Part shown: piece after piece, positions 6,063-6,111 of the stretch
Layout: each line of letters opens with the position of its first letter
How positions within the stretch are numbered: position 1 is the stretch's first letter
Assembly (NCBI GenBank): GCA_051880395.1
Contig: JBJENW010000365.1
Span: 1 to 6,111 of the forward strand
Reading direction: 5' to 3'
From: JBJENW01 sp051880395
GTDB taxonomy: Bacteria; Bacillota; Clostridia; Lachnospirales; Lachnospiraceae
Length of the DNA: 6,111 nt
Notes under the pieces: generated by a model
Told to the model about the DNA's origin: nothing
Databases searched by the model: none
The model's input: the letters and a program-made list of their open reading frames with translations, nothing else
Translations under genes and position numbers: made by a program

Positions 6063-6111
6063 ATGGCAAACAAAGCATATAAATTCAGAATCTATCCGAA
6101 CAGCGAACAAA
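6063..6111 (+). CDS. tnpB: TnpB (IS200/IS605 OrfB) N-terminus, partial
   Basis: Only the first 16 codons are present (MANKAYKFRIYPNSEQ); the gene runs off the right edge. The Tyr-Lys-Phe-Arg-Ile-Tyr-Pro start is the typical N-terminal strand of TnpB, the RNA-guided nuclease encoded by IS200/IS605 elements and related to Cas12. ATG 6063 is preceded by a modest AAAGG (6048-6052). The catalytic RuvC residues and zinc finger would lie outside the window, so whether the protein is intact cannot be judged. The hairpin left end just upstream supports the call. Confidence 0.8.
   Translation, partial: MANKAYKFRIYPNSEQ

Larger units (their letters stand above)
5937..6111 (+). mobile_element. IS200/IS605-type element, left end (cut by the window edge)
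   Basis: The element is recognised from a strong subterminal hairpin (5953-5976), about 90 nt of non-coding left end, and a tnpB start. Its right part is outside the window. No tnpA is seen on the left, so it may be a tnpB-only (IS1341-like) element, but a tnpA elsewhere is not excluded. The left boundary is uncertain. TTTAAC at 5931-5936 resembles the target sequence reported for H. pylori IS605 and lies 16 nt before the hairpin, so I place the edge at 5937 as a guess. Confidence 0.55.

Overview
This window looks like Clostridia, most likely Lachnospiraceae. That inference rests on four things: moderate GC with strong AGGAGG-type ribosome sites, a PyrK/PyrD type 1B dihydroorotate dehydrogenase, a type 2 OMP decarboxylase in a tight pyrimidine operon, and an AgrC-like GHKL kinase next to an IS200/IS605-type element. 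No species is claimed.

Layout. Bases 1-192 hold no confident gene. An extended -10 promoter (193-221) starts a compact plus-strand block of de novo UMP synthesis genes: pyrC (262-1548), pyrF (1573-2502), pyrK (2517-3284) and pyrD (3284-4198). Spacings are 24 nt, 14 nt and a 1-nt stop/start overlap. PyrC closes carbamoyl-aspartate to dihydroorotate. The PyrD-PyrK complex oxidises dihydroorotate to orotate and passes electrons to NAD+. PyrF decarboxylates OMP to UMP. The step between orotate and OMP (pyrE) is not in the window, although pyrE often follows pyrD in such operons.

Directly after pyrD lies a roughly 280-bp, highly palindromic non-coding element (4203-4481). It has 51-bp arms pairing with one G.T wobble and a branched apex. 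It may be a MITE or a structured RNA/DNA repeat. Next comes a sigma-A-type promoter whose -10 lies inside the left arm of a strong intrinsic-terminator hairpin (4516-4584). It drives a small uncharacterised membrane protein gene (4613-5068), which ends at a clear terminator (5078-5109).

On the minus strand, converging on that gene, is a short GHKL sensor-kinase gene (5161-5923). Its membrane-anchor N-terminus and its kinase core are in different frames, joined at an A7 run. Immediately upstream of its start codon is the left end of an IS200/IS605-type element: a 10-bp hairpin, a promoter, and the first 16 codons of tnpB at the right edge of the window.

The pyrimidine genes are ordinary and confidently assigned. 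The unusual material lies in 4200-6111: the palindrome, the promoter-embedded terminator, the kinase broken at a homopolymer, and the insertion element abutting it.
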